Below, in pieces: positions 42,274-53,920 of a DNA stretch of 64,000 nt. The position numbers and the translations under genes were made by a program. Position 1 is the stretch's first letter. The number at the start of each line of letters is the position of its first letter. The notes beneath the pieces are model-generated. The model saw only the letters and a list, made by a program, of their open reading frames with translations. It made no database searches and had not been told where the DNA came from. This DNA comes from Streptomyces rugosispiralis (GTDB lineage Bacteria > Actinomycetota > Actinomycetes > Streptomycetales > Streptomycetaceae), in NCBI RefSeq assembly GCF_024505145.1, contig NZ_JANIAA010000009.1:124001-188000 (forward strand), written 5' to 3'.

Positions 42274-42726
42274 GTGGCTGCCCGCAACAAGGCCCGTAAG
42301 CGTGCCTTCCAGATCCTCTTCGAGGCCGATCAGCGCGGCAGCACCGTGCAGACCGTGCTCGCGGACTGGATCCGGCTCGCCCGGACCGACGATCGGCAGC
42401 CGCCGGTCAGCGAATACACGATGCAGCTCGTCGAGGGATATGCCCAGCACATCGACCGGATCGACGAGCTGATCGCCACCTACGCGGTGGGCTGGACGCT
42501 GGACCGGATGCCGGTCGTCGACCGGAACATCCTGCGGCTGGGCGCGTATGAGCTGGTGTGGGAGGACGCGACCCCGGACGCGGTGGTGATCGACGAGGCG
42601 GTGCAGCTCGCCAAGGAGTTCTCCACCGATGACTCGCCGGCCTTTGTCAACGGCCTGCTGGGCCGGATCAAGGAGCTGAAGCCGAGTCTGCGTCGCGAGC
42701 AGGAGCCCCGGGAGCACCAGGCATAG
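42274..42726 (+). CDS. nusB: Transcription antitermination factor NusB
   Basis: The 150-aa all-helical protein binds boxA RNA with NusE in rRNA antitermination. ARNKARKRAFQILFEADQRG and VVDRNILRLGAYELVWED are the family signatures, with VVIDEAVQLAKEFSTDDSPA and FVNGLLGRI closing the fold. The gene is coupled to efp, and a strong hairpin follows before convergent bldD. Confidence 0.96.
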   Translation: MAARNKARKRAFQILFEADQRGSTVQTVLADWIRLARTDDRQPPVSEYTMQLVEGYAQHIDRIDELIATYAVGWTLDRMPVVDRNILRLGAYELVWEDATPDAVVIDEAVQLAKEFSTDDSPAFVNGLLGRIKELKPSLRREQEPREHQA

Positions 42727-42747
42727 CCGCGTTCATCACATGACAAA

Positions 42748-42797
42748 GCCGCCGGGGGCGGTGGAGGACCCAGAAGGGCTCCACTGCCCCCGGCGGC
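42748..42797. terminator. Bidirectional terminator between nusB and bldD
   Basis: GCCGCCGGGGGCGGTGGAG pairs with CTCCACTGCCCCCGGCGGC, 19 bp with one mismatch, around a 12-base loop between the convergent genes. Confidence 0.9.
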
Positions 42798-42829
42798 ACG
42801 TTTCTGCTGGTGAACAGGGAAAGCGGGAC

Positions 42830-43330
42830 TCAGACGTCTTCGTGCTGGACCGCGCGGCGGGCGTCGGCGCCCAGCACGCCCCAACTGATCAGCTGTTCGG
42901 TCAGCACGGACGGCGACTGGTCATAGATGACGGCGAGAGTGCGCAGATCGTCCTGGCGGATCGAGAGCACCTTGCCGTTGTAGTCGCCACGCTGGCTCTG
43001 GATCGTGGCGGCGTACCGCTGGAGCGGGCCCGCCTTCTCGACCGGCACATGGGCCAGTCGCTCCAGGTCCAGTACCAGCTTCGGCGGCGGCTCGGCGGCC
43101 CCGGCCGGGCTTGTGCCCGGCAGCAATTCCTGCACCGGGACGCCGTAGAAGTCGGCCAGCTCGGCGAGACGCTGCACGGTCACGGCGCGGTCGCCGCGCT
43201 CGTACGATCCCACCACCACGGCCTTCCAGCGGCCCTGGGACTTCTCCTCGACACCGTGGAGGGAGAGGCCCTGCTGGGTGCGGATGGCGCGGAGCTTGGC
43301 CCCGAGCTGTTTGGCGTATTCGCTGGACAT
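42830..43330 (-). CDS. bldD: Developmental master regulator BldD
   Basis: The 166-aa repressor holds Streptomyces in vegetative growth. The N-terminal helix-turn-helix is at about 5-70 (LGAKLRAIRTQQGLSLHGVE, WKAVVVGSYERGDRAVTVQR). The C-terminal domain carries the cyclic-di-GMP signature RGD-x8-RxxD: R114-G115-D116 and R125-Q126-D127-D128. BldD is known to bind DNA as a dimer held by a tetramer of cyclic di-GMP and to repress its own gene. The ATG at 43330 (MSSEYAKQL) is the conserved start. Palindromes that could be its own operator lie at 43382-43429, shared with the divergent pyrR promoter region. Confidence 0.98.
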   Translation of the reverse strand: MSSEYAKQLGAKLRAIRTQQGLSLHGVEEKSQGRWKAVVVGSYERGDRAVTVQRLAELADFYGVPVQELLPGTSPAGAAEPPPKLVLDLERLAHVPVEKAGPLQRYAATIQSQRGDYNGKVLSIRQDDLRTLAVIYDQSPSVLTEQLISWGVLGADARRAVQHEDV

Positions 43331-43381
43331 AAAGCTCCCCGGACGCTGTATCGACGTGCGGCTGTGCCGCGCGGCTGGTCA

Positions 43382-43431
43382 CTCACTGTGAGGTTACGCA
43401 GCGTAATTTCCATTCGTCAAGCCGAATGGAG
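43382..43431. promoter_or_regulatory. Three adjacent palindromes between bldD and pyrR
   Basis: In order these are CTCAC-T-GTGAG (43382-43392), TTACGC-A-GCGTAA (43394-43406), and TCCATTCG then CGAATGGA with a 6-base centre (about 43409-43430). The first, with the flanking GGTCACT, resembles the GTGA...TCAC half-sites of BldD operators, so autoregulation is likely. The other two are unassigned. Confidence 0.6.
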
Positions 43432-43454
43432 CGGAGGGGCTCCGGCCAGGGGTG

Positions 43455-43486
43455 TTGACGGGGCCGGACCTCACTCCTGCTAGTGT
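43455..43486 (+). promoter_or_regulatory. pyrR: Putative pyr operon promoter
   Basis: TTGACG (43455-43460) and TAGTGT (43481-43486) resemble -35 and -10 boxes, though the 20-base spacing is long. Transcription from here would give a leader of about 60 bases containing the PyrR-type loop. Confidence 0.45.
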
Positions 43487-43511
43487 GAATGGCGCAAATC
43501 CGACCGTCCTT

Positions 43512-43541
43512 TAAGGTCCGTCCCGTGAGGCGGAGAAGGAG
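43512..43541 (+). promoter_or_regulatory. PyrR-binding RNA loop in the pyrR leader
   Basis: The leader RNA contains GUCCCGUGAGGC flanked by UCCG and CGGA, forming a stem whose loop matches 12 of 14 positions of the PyrR binding consensus ARUCCNGNGAGGYU. The ribosome site of pyrR (GAAGGAGG, 43535-43542) follows at once. PyrR with UMP bound here would most simply block translation, as reported in mycobacteria, rather than act through a terminator, which is not seen. Confidence 0.7.
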
Positions 43542-43552
43542 GTCCGTTTCGT

Positions 43553-44134
43553 ATGGACGCCCGTACCTCGGACGCCGCGCGCTCCGTGCTGGAAGCACCG
43601 GATATCGCGCGCGTTCTCACCCGCATCGCCCACGAGATCGTCGAGCGCGCCAAAGGCGCCGATGACGTGGTGCTGCTCGGCATTCCCACCCGTGGTGTCT
43701 ATCTCGCCCGGCGGCTGGCCGCCCGGCTCGAAGAGATCACCGGCAAGCCCGGCCGGATCCCGGTCGGCTCGCTCGACATCACGATGTACCGCGACGATCT
43801 GAGGCTGCGCCCGGCCCGCGCACTCGCCCGCACCGAGATCCCCGACGACGGCATCGACGGCCGCCTCGTGGTCCTCGTCGACGATGTGCTCTTCTCCGGC
43901 CGCACCATCCGCGCCGCCCTCGACGCCCTCGGTGACATCGGGCGGCCGCGCGCGGTCCAGCTCGCGGTCCTCGTCGATCGCGGCCACCGGGAACTGCCGA
44001 TCCGCGCCGACTACGTCGGCAAGAACCTCCCCACGTCGCTGCGGGAGACGGTCAAGGTCCAGCTCACCGAGGAGGACGGCCGCGACAGCGTGCTCCTCGG
44101 GCTGCGCGGGACCACCCCCGCGGACGGGAAGTAG
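43553..44134 (+). CDS. pyrR: Pyrimidine operon regulator PyrR / uracil phosphoribosyltransferase
   Basis: This 193-aa bifunctional protein binds pyr mRNA when UMP is high and can make UMP from uracil and PRPP. The PRPP motif is VVLVDDVLFSGRTIRAALDA near 105, with GIPTRGVYLARRLA, the PyrR-specific SLDITMYRDDL, and a final VQLTEEDGRDSVLL. The ATG at 43553 follows GAAGGAGG. It heads the pyrimidine operon that runs to pyrF, and its mRNA leader carries a matching binding loop. Confidence 0.97.
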   Translation: MDARTSDAARSVLEAPDIARVLTRIAHEIVERAKGADDVVLLGIPTRGVYLARRLAARLEEITGKPGRIPVGSLDITMYRDDLRLRPARALARTEIPDDGIDGRLVVLVDDVLFSGRTIRAALDALGDIGRPRAVQLAVLVDRGHRELPIRADYVGKNLPTSLRETVKVQLTEEDGRDSVLLGLRGTTPADGK

Positions 44135-44273
44135 CGCCCCGCACCGACGGCGAGTGCCACCCCGGCGACCGAAGGGGAACCCGCCCGACGGACCACCGGT
44201 GCCACCAGGCCACCGGTCCCCGCGCCTGCCCGCCCGCACGCCCGCACACCTCCTTCACCCACGGAGCAACCGG

Positions 44274-45254
44274 ATGAAGCGCCACCTCATCTCGGCCGCC
44301 GATCTCTCGCGCGACGACGCCGTCCTGATCCTCGACACCGCCGAGGAACTGGCCCGGCTCGCCGACCGGCCGATCAAGAAACTGCCGACCCTGCGCGGCC
44401 GTACCGTCGTCAACCTCTTCTTCGAGGACTCCACCCGCACCCGCATCTCGTTCGAGGCGGCCGCCAAGCGGCTCTCCGCCGACGTGATCAACTTCTCCGC
44501 CAAGGGATCCTCGGTCTCCAAGGGCGAGTCCCTGAAGGACACCGCGCTCACCCTGGAGGCCATGGGCGCCGACGCCGTGGTGATCCGCCACCACGCCTCC
44601 GGCGCCCCGCACCGGCTGGCCACCTCCGGCTGGATCAACGGCGCCGTGGTGAACGCGGGCGACGGCACCCACGAGCACCCCACCCAGGCGCTGCTCGACG
44701 CCTTCACCATGCGCCGCCGGCTGGCCTCCGGGGCGTCCGGTGTGGGCGAGGACCTGGCCGGACGCCGGATCACCATCGTCGGCGACGTCCTGCACAGCCG
44801 GGTGGCCCGCTCCAACGTCCATCTGCTGTCCACCCTGGGTGCCGAGGTCACCCTGGTCGCCCCGCCGACGCTGGTCCCCTTCGGCGTGGAGAGCTGGCCC
44901 TGCGCGGTCTCCTACGACCTGGACGCGGTGGTCGGCAAGACCGACGCCGTGATGATGCTGCGCGTCCAGCGCGAGCGCATGAACGCCGCGTTCTTCCCCA
45001 CCGAGCGGGAGTACGCCCGCCGCTACGGCCTGGACGGCGACCGCATGGCACGGATGCCGGAGCACGCCATCGTGATGCACCCCGGCCCCATGAACCGCGG
45101 CATGGAGATCACCGCGGAGGTCGCGGACTCCGACCGCTGCACCGCCGTCGAGCAGGTCGCCAACGGCGTCTCGATCCGCATGGCCGTCCTGTACCTGCTG
45201 CTCGGCGGGAACGAGTCCGCCGTCGCCGCCGCCCGCACCGAGGAGAGCAAGTGA
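44274..45254 (+). CDS. pyrB: Aspartate carbamoyltransferase catalytic subunit
   Basis: The 326-aa enzyme joins carbamoyl phosphate and aspartate in pyrimidine synthesis. The carbamoyl phosphate motif FFEDSTRTRISFEAAAKRL is near 50, with GSSVSKGESLKDT, NAGDGTHEHPTQALLDAFTM, and PGPMNRGMEI near the end. The ATG at 44274 has ACGGAG upstream. The stop overlaps the GTG start of pyrC. No regulatory pyrI subunit gene is present. Confidence 0.97.
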   Translation: MKRHLISAADLSRDDAVLILDTAEELARLADRPIKKLPTLRGRTVVNLFFEDSTRTRISFEAAAKRLSADVINFSAKGSSVSKGESLKDTALTLEAMGADAVVIRHHASGAPHRLATSGWINGAVVNAGDGTHEHPTQALLDAFTMRRRLASGASGVGEDLAGRRITIVGDVLHSRVARSNVHLLSTLGAEVTLVAPPTLVPFGVESWPCAVSYDLDAVVGKTDAVMMLRVQRERMNAAFFPTEREYARRYGLDGDRMARMPEHAIVMHPGPMNRGMEITAEVADSDRCTAVEQVANGVSIRMAVLYLLLGGNESAVAAARTEESK

Positions 45255-46552
45255 CCATGAGCGACACCCACAAGACGCTGCTGCGCGGGGCGAAGGTGCT
45301 CGGCGGTGAGCCGCGCGACGTGCTGATCGAGGGCGAGCGCATCGCCGCGGTCGGCACCGGTCTGGACGCGGACGGCGGCACCGTGATCGACGCCGCCGGG
45401 CAGATCCTGCTGCCGGGCCTGGTCGACCTCCACACCCATCTGCGCGAGCCCGGCCGGGAGGACTCCGAGACGGTCCTCACCGGCACCCGGGCCGCCGCGA
45501 TCGGCGGCTTCACCGCCGTCCACGCCATGGCCAACACCTTCCCCGTGGCCGACACCGCGGGCGTCGTCGAGCAGGTGTGGCGGCTGGGCAAGGAGTCCGG
45601 CTACTGCGACGTCCAGCCCATCGGGGCGGTGACCGTGGGCCTGGACGGCAAGAAGCTCGCCGAACTGGGCGCGATGCACGACTCCGCCGCCGGGGTGCGG
45701 GTCTTCTCCGACGACGGCAAGTGCGTGGACGACGCGGTGATCATGCGTCGCGCGCTGGAGTACGTGAAGGCGTTCGACGGCGTCATCGCCCAGCACGCCC
45801 AGGAGCCCCGCCTCACCGAGGGCGCCCAGATGAACGAGGGCGTCGTCTCCGCCGAGCTGGGCCTGGGCGGCTGGCCGGCCGTCGCCGAGGAGTCGATCAT
45901 CGCCCGCGATGTGCTGCTCGCCGCGCACGTCGGCTCCCGGGTGCACATCTGCCACCTCTCCACCGCGGGCTCGGTCGAGATCGTCCGCTGGGCCAAGTCC
46001 AAGGGCTGGAACGTCACCGCCGAGGTCACCCCGCACCACCTGCTGCTCACCGACGAACTCGTACGCTCCTACGACCCCGTCTACAAGGTGAACCCGCCGC
46101 TGCGCACCGAGGCCGATGTGATGGCGCTGCGTGAGGCGCTCGCCGACGGCACCATCGACTGCGTGGCCACCGACCACGCCCCGCATCCGCACGAGGACAA
46201 GGACTGCGAGTGGGGCGCCGCGGCCATGGGCATGGTGGGCCTGGAGACGGCGCTGTCCGTGGTCCAGCACACCATGGTGGACACCGGCCTGCTGGACTGG
46301 ACGGGCGTCGCCGACCGGATGTCCACGCGGCCCTCGGCCATCGGCCGGCTGACCGGCCACGGCCGTCCCATCGCCGCCGGGGAGCCCGCCAACCTCACCC
46401 TGCTCGACTCCGCTTACCGTGGTGTGGTGAACCCCGCGGGCTTCGCCTCCCGCAGCCGCAACACCCCCTACGAGGGCCGCGAACTGCCGGGCCGCGTGAC
46501 GTACACCTTCCTGCGGGGCCGGGCGACGGTTGTGGACGGGAAGCTGGCGTGA
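45251..46552 (+). CDS. pyrC: Dihydroorotase
   Basis: The 433-aa zinc enzyme of the amidohydrolase family closes the dihydroorotate ring. It has LPGLVDLHTHLREPGREDSE (HxH metal ligands), AQHAQEP, ICHLSTAGS, TPHHLLLTDE, and the catalytic aspartate in CVATDHAPHP. GTG 45251 overlaps the pyrB stop with AGGAG five bases before it; an ATG two codons later (MSDTHKTLL) is an alternative start. The stop overlaps the GTG of the membrane gene. Confidence 0.96.
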   Translation: MTMSDTHKTLLRGAKVLGGEPRDVLIEGERIAAVGTGLDADGGTVIDAAGQILLPGLVDLHTHLREPGREDSETVLTGTRAAAIGGFTAVHAMANTFPVADTAGVVEQVWRLGKESGYCDVQPIGAVTVGLDGKKLAELGAMHDSAAGVRVFSDDGKCVDDAVIMRRALEYVKAFDGVIAQHAQEPRLTEGAQMNEGVVSAELGLGGWPAVAEESIIARDVLLAAHVGSRVHICHLSTAGSVEIVRWAKSKGWNVTAEVTPHHLLLTDELVRSYDPVYKVNPPLRTEADVMALREALADGTIDCVATDHAPHPHEDKDCEWGAAAMGMVGLETALSVVQHTMVDTGLLDWTGVADRMSTRPSAIGRLTGHGRPIAAGEPANLTLLDSAYRGVVNPAGFASRSRNTPYEGRELPGRVTYTFLRGRATVVDGKLA

Positions 46553-47169
46553 CGACTCCGAGTCATCCGGTGGCGGGCCTCGCGGGATTCGCGGGCCTCG
46601 CGGCCGAACAGAAATCGCAGGACGTGACCGACTGGGCGGCCAGGATCGGCTGGGTCGTCGGGCTGCTGCTGGTCATCGCGCTGGTCTACTGGCTGATGCG
46701 CGAGGGCTGGAAGTGGCGCGCCACCCTCCAGGGCGACCTCCCCGAGCTGCCCCAGACCCCGGCCGAGCCCGGCGCGCCGACGCTCTCGATGAGCGGCCGC
46801 TACCACGGCTCCACCACCGCCGGGCAGTGGCTGGACCGGATCGTCGCCCATGGCCTCGGCACCCGCAGCCGGGCCGAGCTCACCCTCACCGACCAGGGCG
46901 TGAGCGTCGTACGGCCGGGCGCCCGGGACTTCCTCATTCCCGCCGCCGAGCTGCGCGGCGCCCGGCTCGACAAGGGCATCGCGGGCAAGGTCCTCGCCGA
47001 GGGCGGACTGCTGGTGATCACCTGGAGCCACGGTGACCGGCTGATCGACTCCGGCTTCCGCTCCGACCACGCGGCCGAGCACACCGCCTGGGTCGAAGCC
47101 GTGGGACGGCTCACCTCGGGCGCTGTGCCCGCCAAGACGCAATCCGAAGACACGGAAGGCGCACGTTGA
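46549..47169 (+). CDS. Membrane protein with PH-like domain in the pyr operon
   Basis: The 206-aa product has one membrane helix (IGWVVGLLLVIALVYWLM, about 33-50), a linker, then a beta-rich domain of the bacterial PH-like type (RYHGSTTAGQWLDRIVAHGL, RAELTLTDQGVSVVRPGARD, LLVITWSHGDRLIDSGFRSD). GTG 46549 overlaps the pyrC stop, so it is translationally coupled. The position between pyrC and carA is conserved in Streptomyces, yet no role in pyrimidine synthesis is known. Confidence 0.85.
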   Translation: MTTPSHPVAGLAGFAGLAAEQKSQDVTDWAARIGWVVGLLLVIALVYWLMREGWKWRATLQGDLPELPQTPAEPGAPTLSMSGRYHGSTTAGQWLDRIVAHGLGTRSRAELTLTDQGVSVVRPGARDFLIPAAELRGARLDKGIAGKVLAEGGLLVITWSHGDRLIDSGFRSDHAAEHTAWVEAVGRLTSGAVPAKTQSEDTEGAR

Positions 47170-47339
47170 CCTCCTCCCCACCCCAGGGGCGGGGACGCCC
47201 CCAGTCGCCCAGGGGCTCTTCCTGCTTCACAGCCGACAGCCCCCGGGACGAACCCAAGCCGAGGTCTTACATCAGCTCCACAGGCCGTAACCGCCAGCCC
47301 GGCGGCCACTACGGAACGTACCAGCCGGGAGGAAACCCG
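47170..47339 (+). other. 170-base leader of carA with small hairpins
   Basis: This stretch between the membrane gene and carA stays open in the carA frame back to a TTG at 47166. The encoded Arg/Pro/Ser-rich peptide and weak codon bias argue against a longer CarA. It includes a GGGGCGGGGACGCCCC-type inverted repeat and may hold an internal promoter or attenuator. Confidence 0.4.
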
Positions 47340-48471
47340 ATGCCCGGATTCATGAAGAATCCCCAAAACCCTGCCATCCTCGTCCTGGAGGACGGCCGCA
47401 CCTTCCGCGGCCGGGCCTACGGGGCCGTGGGGGAGACCTTCGGCGAGGCCGTGTTCTCCACCGGGATGACCGGCTACCAGGAGACCCTGACCGACCCCTC
47501 CTACCACCGCCAGGTCGTCGTGATGACCGCCCCGCACATCGGGAACACCGGCGTCAACGACGAGGACCCGGAGTCGAAGCGGATCTGGGTCTCCGGCTAC
47601 GTGGTGCGCGACCCGGCCCGTACGCCCTCCAACTGGCGCTCCCGCCGCTCGCTCGACGACGAGCTCAGCGCCCAGGGCGTCGTCGGCATCAGCGGGATCG
47701 ACACCCGCGCACTCACCCGCCATCTGCGCGAGCGCGGCGCCATGCGCGTGGGCATCTTCTCCGGCGCGGCACTCGCCGACGAGGCCGCGCTGCTGGCGAA
47801 GGTGCGGGAAGCCCCCCAGATGAAGGGCGCCGACCTCAGCGGCGAGGTGGCCACCGAGGAGGCGTACGTCGTCCCGGCGATCGGGACCAAGAGGTTCACC
47901 GTCGCCGCGATCGACCTGGGCATCAAGGGCATGACCCCGCACCGGATGGCCGAGCGCGGCATCGAGGTGCACGTGCTGCCCGCGACCGCCACCGCCGAGG
48001 ACGTCTACGCGGTGAACCCGGACGGGGTCTTCTTCTCCAACGGCCCCGGCGACCCGGCCACCGCCGACCACCCCGTCGCCCTGATGCGGGCCGTGCTGGA
48101 GCGCTCCACGCCGCTGTTCGGCATCTGCTTCGGCAACCAGATCCTCGGCCGCGCGCTCGGCTTCGGCACCTTCAAGCTGAAGTACGGCCACCGCGGGATC
48201 AACCAGCCGGTGCAGGACCGCACCACCGGCAAGGTGGAGGTCACCGCCCACAACCACGGCTTCGCCGTGGACGCCCCGCTCGACGCGCCGTCCGACACTC
48301 CCTTCGGCCGCGCCGAGGTCTCCCACGTCTGCCTCAACGACAACGTGGTCGAGGGGCTGCGGCTGCTCGACCGCCCCGCGTTCAGCGTCCAGTACCACCC
48401 CGAAGCCGCCGCCGGTCCGCATGACGCCGCGTACCTTTTCGACCGCTTCGTGTCCCTGATGGAGGGCCAGC

Positions 48472-48479
<8 letters not shown>
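47340..48479 (+). CDS. carA: Carbamoyl phosphate synthase small (glutaminase) subunit
   Basis: The 379-aa subunit hydrolyses glutamine and passes ammonia to CarB. The N-terminal domain has LVLEDGRTFRGRAYGA and FSTGMTGYQETLTDPSY, and the glutaminase domain has nucleophile cysteine in FGICFGNQILGRA and the His-Glu pair in VQYHPEAA. The ATG at 47340 has GGGAGG seven bases upstream. It overlaps carB by eight bases. Its product feeds both pyrimidine and arginine synthesis. Confidence 0.96.
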
Positions 48480-51783
<3,304 letters not shown>

Positions 51784-51790
51784 GACGAGG

Positions 51791-51818
51791 GAGGGGGACA
51801 CCGGCCGGTGTCCCCCTC
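51791..51818 (+). terminator. Perfect palindromic hairpin between carB and pyrD
   Basis: GAGGGGGACACCGG is followed directly by its perfect inverse CCGGTGTCCCCCTC. It lies 8 bases past the carB stop and may terminate or process the pyr transcript before pyrD. Confidence 0.8.
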
Positions 51819-51859
51819 TTCATGAGCCCACGTCCTCGTTCTTCGGCAGAAAGCCCCTC

Positions 51860-52960
51860 ATGTACCCGCTCCTCTTCAACCTGATCTTCCGCCGCATGGA
51901 CCCGGAGCGCGCCCATCACCTGGCCTTCTCCTGGATCCGGCTGGCCGCCCGCATCCCCGTCCTGCGGACCTTCGTCGCCGCCGTCCTCGCCCCCCGCCAC
52001 CCGGCGCTGCGCACCGAGGCGCTGGGCCTGCGGATGCACGGGCCCTTCGGGCTCGCCGCCGGATTCGACAAGAACGCCGCCGGGATCGACGGCATGGCCA
52101 TGCTGGGCTTCGACCATGTCGAGATCGGCACGGTCACCGCCCAGCCGCAGCCCGGCAACCCCAAGCGGCGGCTCTTCCGGCTGGTCGCCGACCGCGCCCT
52201 GATCAACCGGATGGGCTTCAACAACGAGGGCTCGGCGGCGGTCGCGGCCCGCCTCGCGGCCCGGCGCCCGGCCTTCCGTACGACGGTCGGCGTCAACATC
52301 GGCAAGACCAAGGTCGTCCCCGAGGCGGAGGCCGTCGCCGACTATGTGACGTCCACCGAGCGGCTCGCCGCCCACGCCGACTACCTCGTCGTCAACGTCT
52401 CCTCGCCCAACACCCCCGGATTGCGGAATCTCCAGGCCGTGGACCATCTGCGGCCGCTGCTGACCGCGGTCCGCGAGGCCGCGGACCGCACGGTCACCGG
52501 CCGCAGGGTGCCACTTCTGGTCAAAATCGCGCCGGATCTCGCCGACGAGGACGTGGACGCGGTCGCCGATCTGGCGGTCGAACTCGGCCTGGACGGCATC
52601 ATCGCCACGAACACCACCATCGCCCGCGACGGCCTCGGCCTCACCTCTTCCGCCCAGCTCACGGCCGAGACCGGCGGTCTGTCCGGCGCGCCCCTGAAGG
52701 CGCGCTCCCTGGAGGTGCTGCGCCGCCTGTACGCCCGGGTGGGGGACCGGCTGACCCTGGTCGGGGTCGGCGGGATCGAGACCGCGGACGACGTCTGGGA
52801 GCGGATTCTGGCCGGCGCCACGCTGGTGCAGGGCTACAGCGCCTTCATCTACCGGGGTCCCTTCTGGTGCCGTGAGATCCACCACGGCCTCGCGGCCCGC
52901 CTGGCCGCGAGCCCGTACGCCACCCTCGCCGAGGCCGTCGGCGCCGAGGCCGCCGCGTAA
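51860..52960 (+). CDS. pyrD: Dihydroorotate dehydrogenase (quinone), class 2
   Basis: The 366-aa FMN enzyme oxidises dihydroorotate with a membrane quinone. The N-terminal helical extension (MYPLLFNLIFRRMDPERAHH) that reaches the membrane is diagnostic of class 2. It has AAGFDKNAAG, EIGTVTAQPQPGNPKRRLFR, NRMGFNNEG, the catalytic serine in VVNVSSPNTPGLR, KIAPDL, and GVGGIETADD. The last 20 residues vary. It starts at ATG 51860. Confidence 0.96.
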   Translation: MYPLLFNLIFRRMDPERAHHLAFSWIRLAARIPVLRTFVAAVLAPRHPALRTEALGLRMHGPFGLAAGFDKNAAGIDGMAMLGFDHVEIGTVTAQPQPGNPKRRLFRLVADRALINRMGFNNEGSAAVAARLAARRPAFRTTVGVNIGKTKVVPEAEAVADYVTSTERLAAHADYLVVNVSSPNTPGLRNLQAVDHLRPLLTAVREAADRTVTGRRVPLLVKIAPDLADEDVDAVADLAVELGLDGIIATNTTIARDGLGLTSSAQLTAETGGLSGAPLKARSLEVLRRLYARVGDRLTLVGVGGIETADDVWERILAGATLVQGYSAFIYRGPFWCREIHHGLAARLAASPYATLAEAVGAEAAA

Positions 52961-52962
52961 TG

Positions 52963-53040
52963 CCCGGGGGCTCCGCCCCCGCCCCCCCCGCCGGGGCTCC
53001 GCCCCGGACCCCGCTCGTCAAGCGCCGGAGGGGCTGAATT
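52963..53040. repeat. Dispersed Streptomyces-type GC repeat between pyrD and pyrF
   Basis: Two nested hairpin cores (GGGGGCTCCGCCCCC and GGGGCTCCGCCCC) are followed by GGACCCCGCTCGTCAAGCG and CCGGAGGGGCTGAA. I recognise this composite as a repeat seen many times between genes in Streptomyces chromosomes. Here it fills almost the entire pyrD-pyrF gap. Confidence 0.75.
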
Positions 53041-53056
53041 TTCTGAGGAGAGACCG

Positions 53057-53920
53057 ATGACGACACCCGCCCCCACCCCCTTCGGCACCCGGCTGCGCGC
53101 CGCCATGGACGCCCGTGGCCCGCTGTGCGTCGGCATCGACCCGCACGCCTCCCTGCTCGCCGACTGGGGCCTGGGGGACGATGTGGCCGGTCTGGAGCGG
53201 TTCACCCGGACCGTCGTGGACGCCCTCGCCGGGCGGGTGGCCGTCCTCAAGCCGCAGTCGGCCTTCTTCGAACGGTTCGGCTCCCGCGGCATCGCGGTGC
53301 TGGAGCGGGCCGTCGCGGACGCCCGCGCCGCCGGGGCGCTGGTGCTGATGGACGCCAAGCGCGGCGACATCGGCTCGACCATGGCCGCGTACGCCTCCGC
53401 CTATCTGGATCCGGCCGGCCCGCTCTTCTCGGACGCGGTCACCGTCAGCCCCTACCTCGGCTTCGGCTCGCTGCGCCCGGCGCTGGACGCCGCGCGGGCG
53501 GCGGGGGCGGGCGTCTTCGCGCTGGCGCTGACGTCCAACCCGGAGGGCGCCGAGGTGCAGCACGCGGTGCGGCCCGACGGGACGACCGTCGCGGCCACCG
53601 TGCTGACCGCGCTCAAGGCCGAGAACGCCGCCGAGGCCGCCGAGGGCCGCCTCGGCTCGTACGGGGCCGTCGTCGGGGCCACCCTCGGCGGCACCGCGCA
53701 CCGGCTCGGCGCCGATCTGGCGATCGACGGGCCGCTGCTGGCCCCCGGCATCGGGGCCCAGGGCGCGACCCCCGCCGATCTTCCGGCGGTGTTCGGCGCG
53801 GCGGTGCGAAATGTTCTTCCGAGCGTCAGCCGGGGGGTGCTCCGGCATGGTCCGGACGCCGCATCGCTGGTCGCGGCGGCCTCCCGAATGGCTGATGAAG
53901 TGCGTGCCGTGGCCGAATAA
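53057..53920 (+). CDS. pyrF: Orotidine 5'-phosphate decarboxylase (actinobacterial type)
   Basis: The 287-aa enzyme makes UMP. It belongs to the longer PyrF subfamily, with LCVGIDPHASLLADWGL near the start, the catalytic LMDAKRGDIGSTMAAYA near 98, and APGIGAQGATPADL near the end. The ATG at 53057 has GAGGAG upstream. It is the last gene of the operon, and a gap of about 200 bases follows. Confidence 0.95.
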   Translation: MTTPAPTPFGTRLRAAMDARGPLCVGIDPHASLLADWGLGDDVAGLERFTRTVVDALAGRVAVLKPQSAFFERFGSRGIAVLERAVADARAAGALVLMDAKRGDIGSTMAAYASAYLDPAGPLFSDAVTVSPYLGFGSLRPALDAARAAGAGVFALALTSNPEGAEVQHAVRPDGTTVAATVLTALKAENAAEAAEGRLGSYGAVVGATLGGTAHRLGADLAIDGPLLAPGIGAQGATPADLPAVFGAAVRNVLPSVSRGVLRHGPDAASLVAAASRMADEVRAVAE

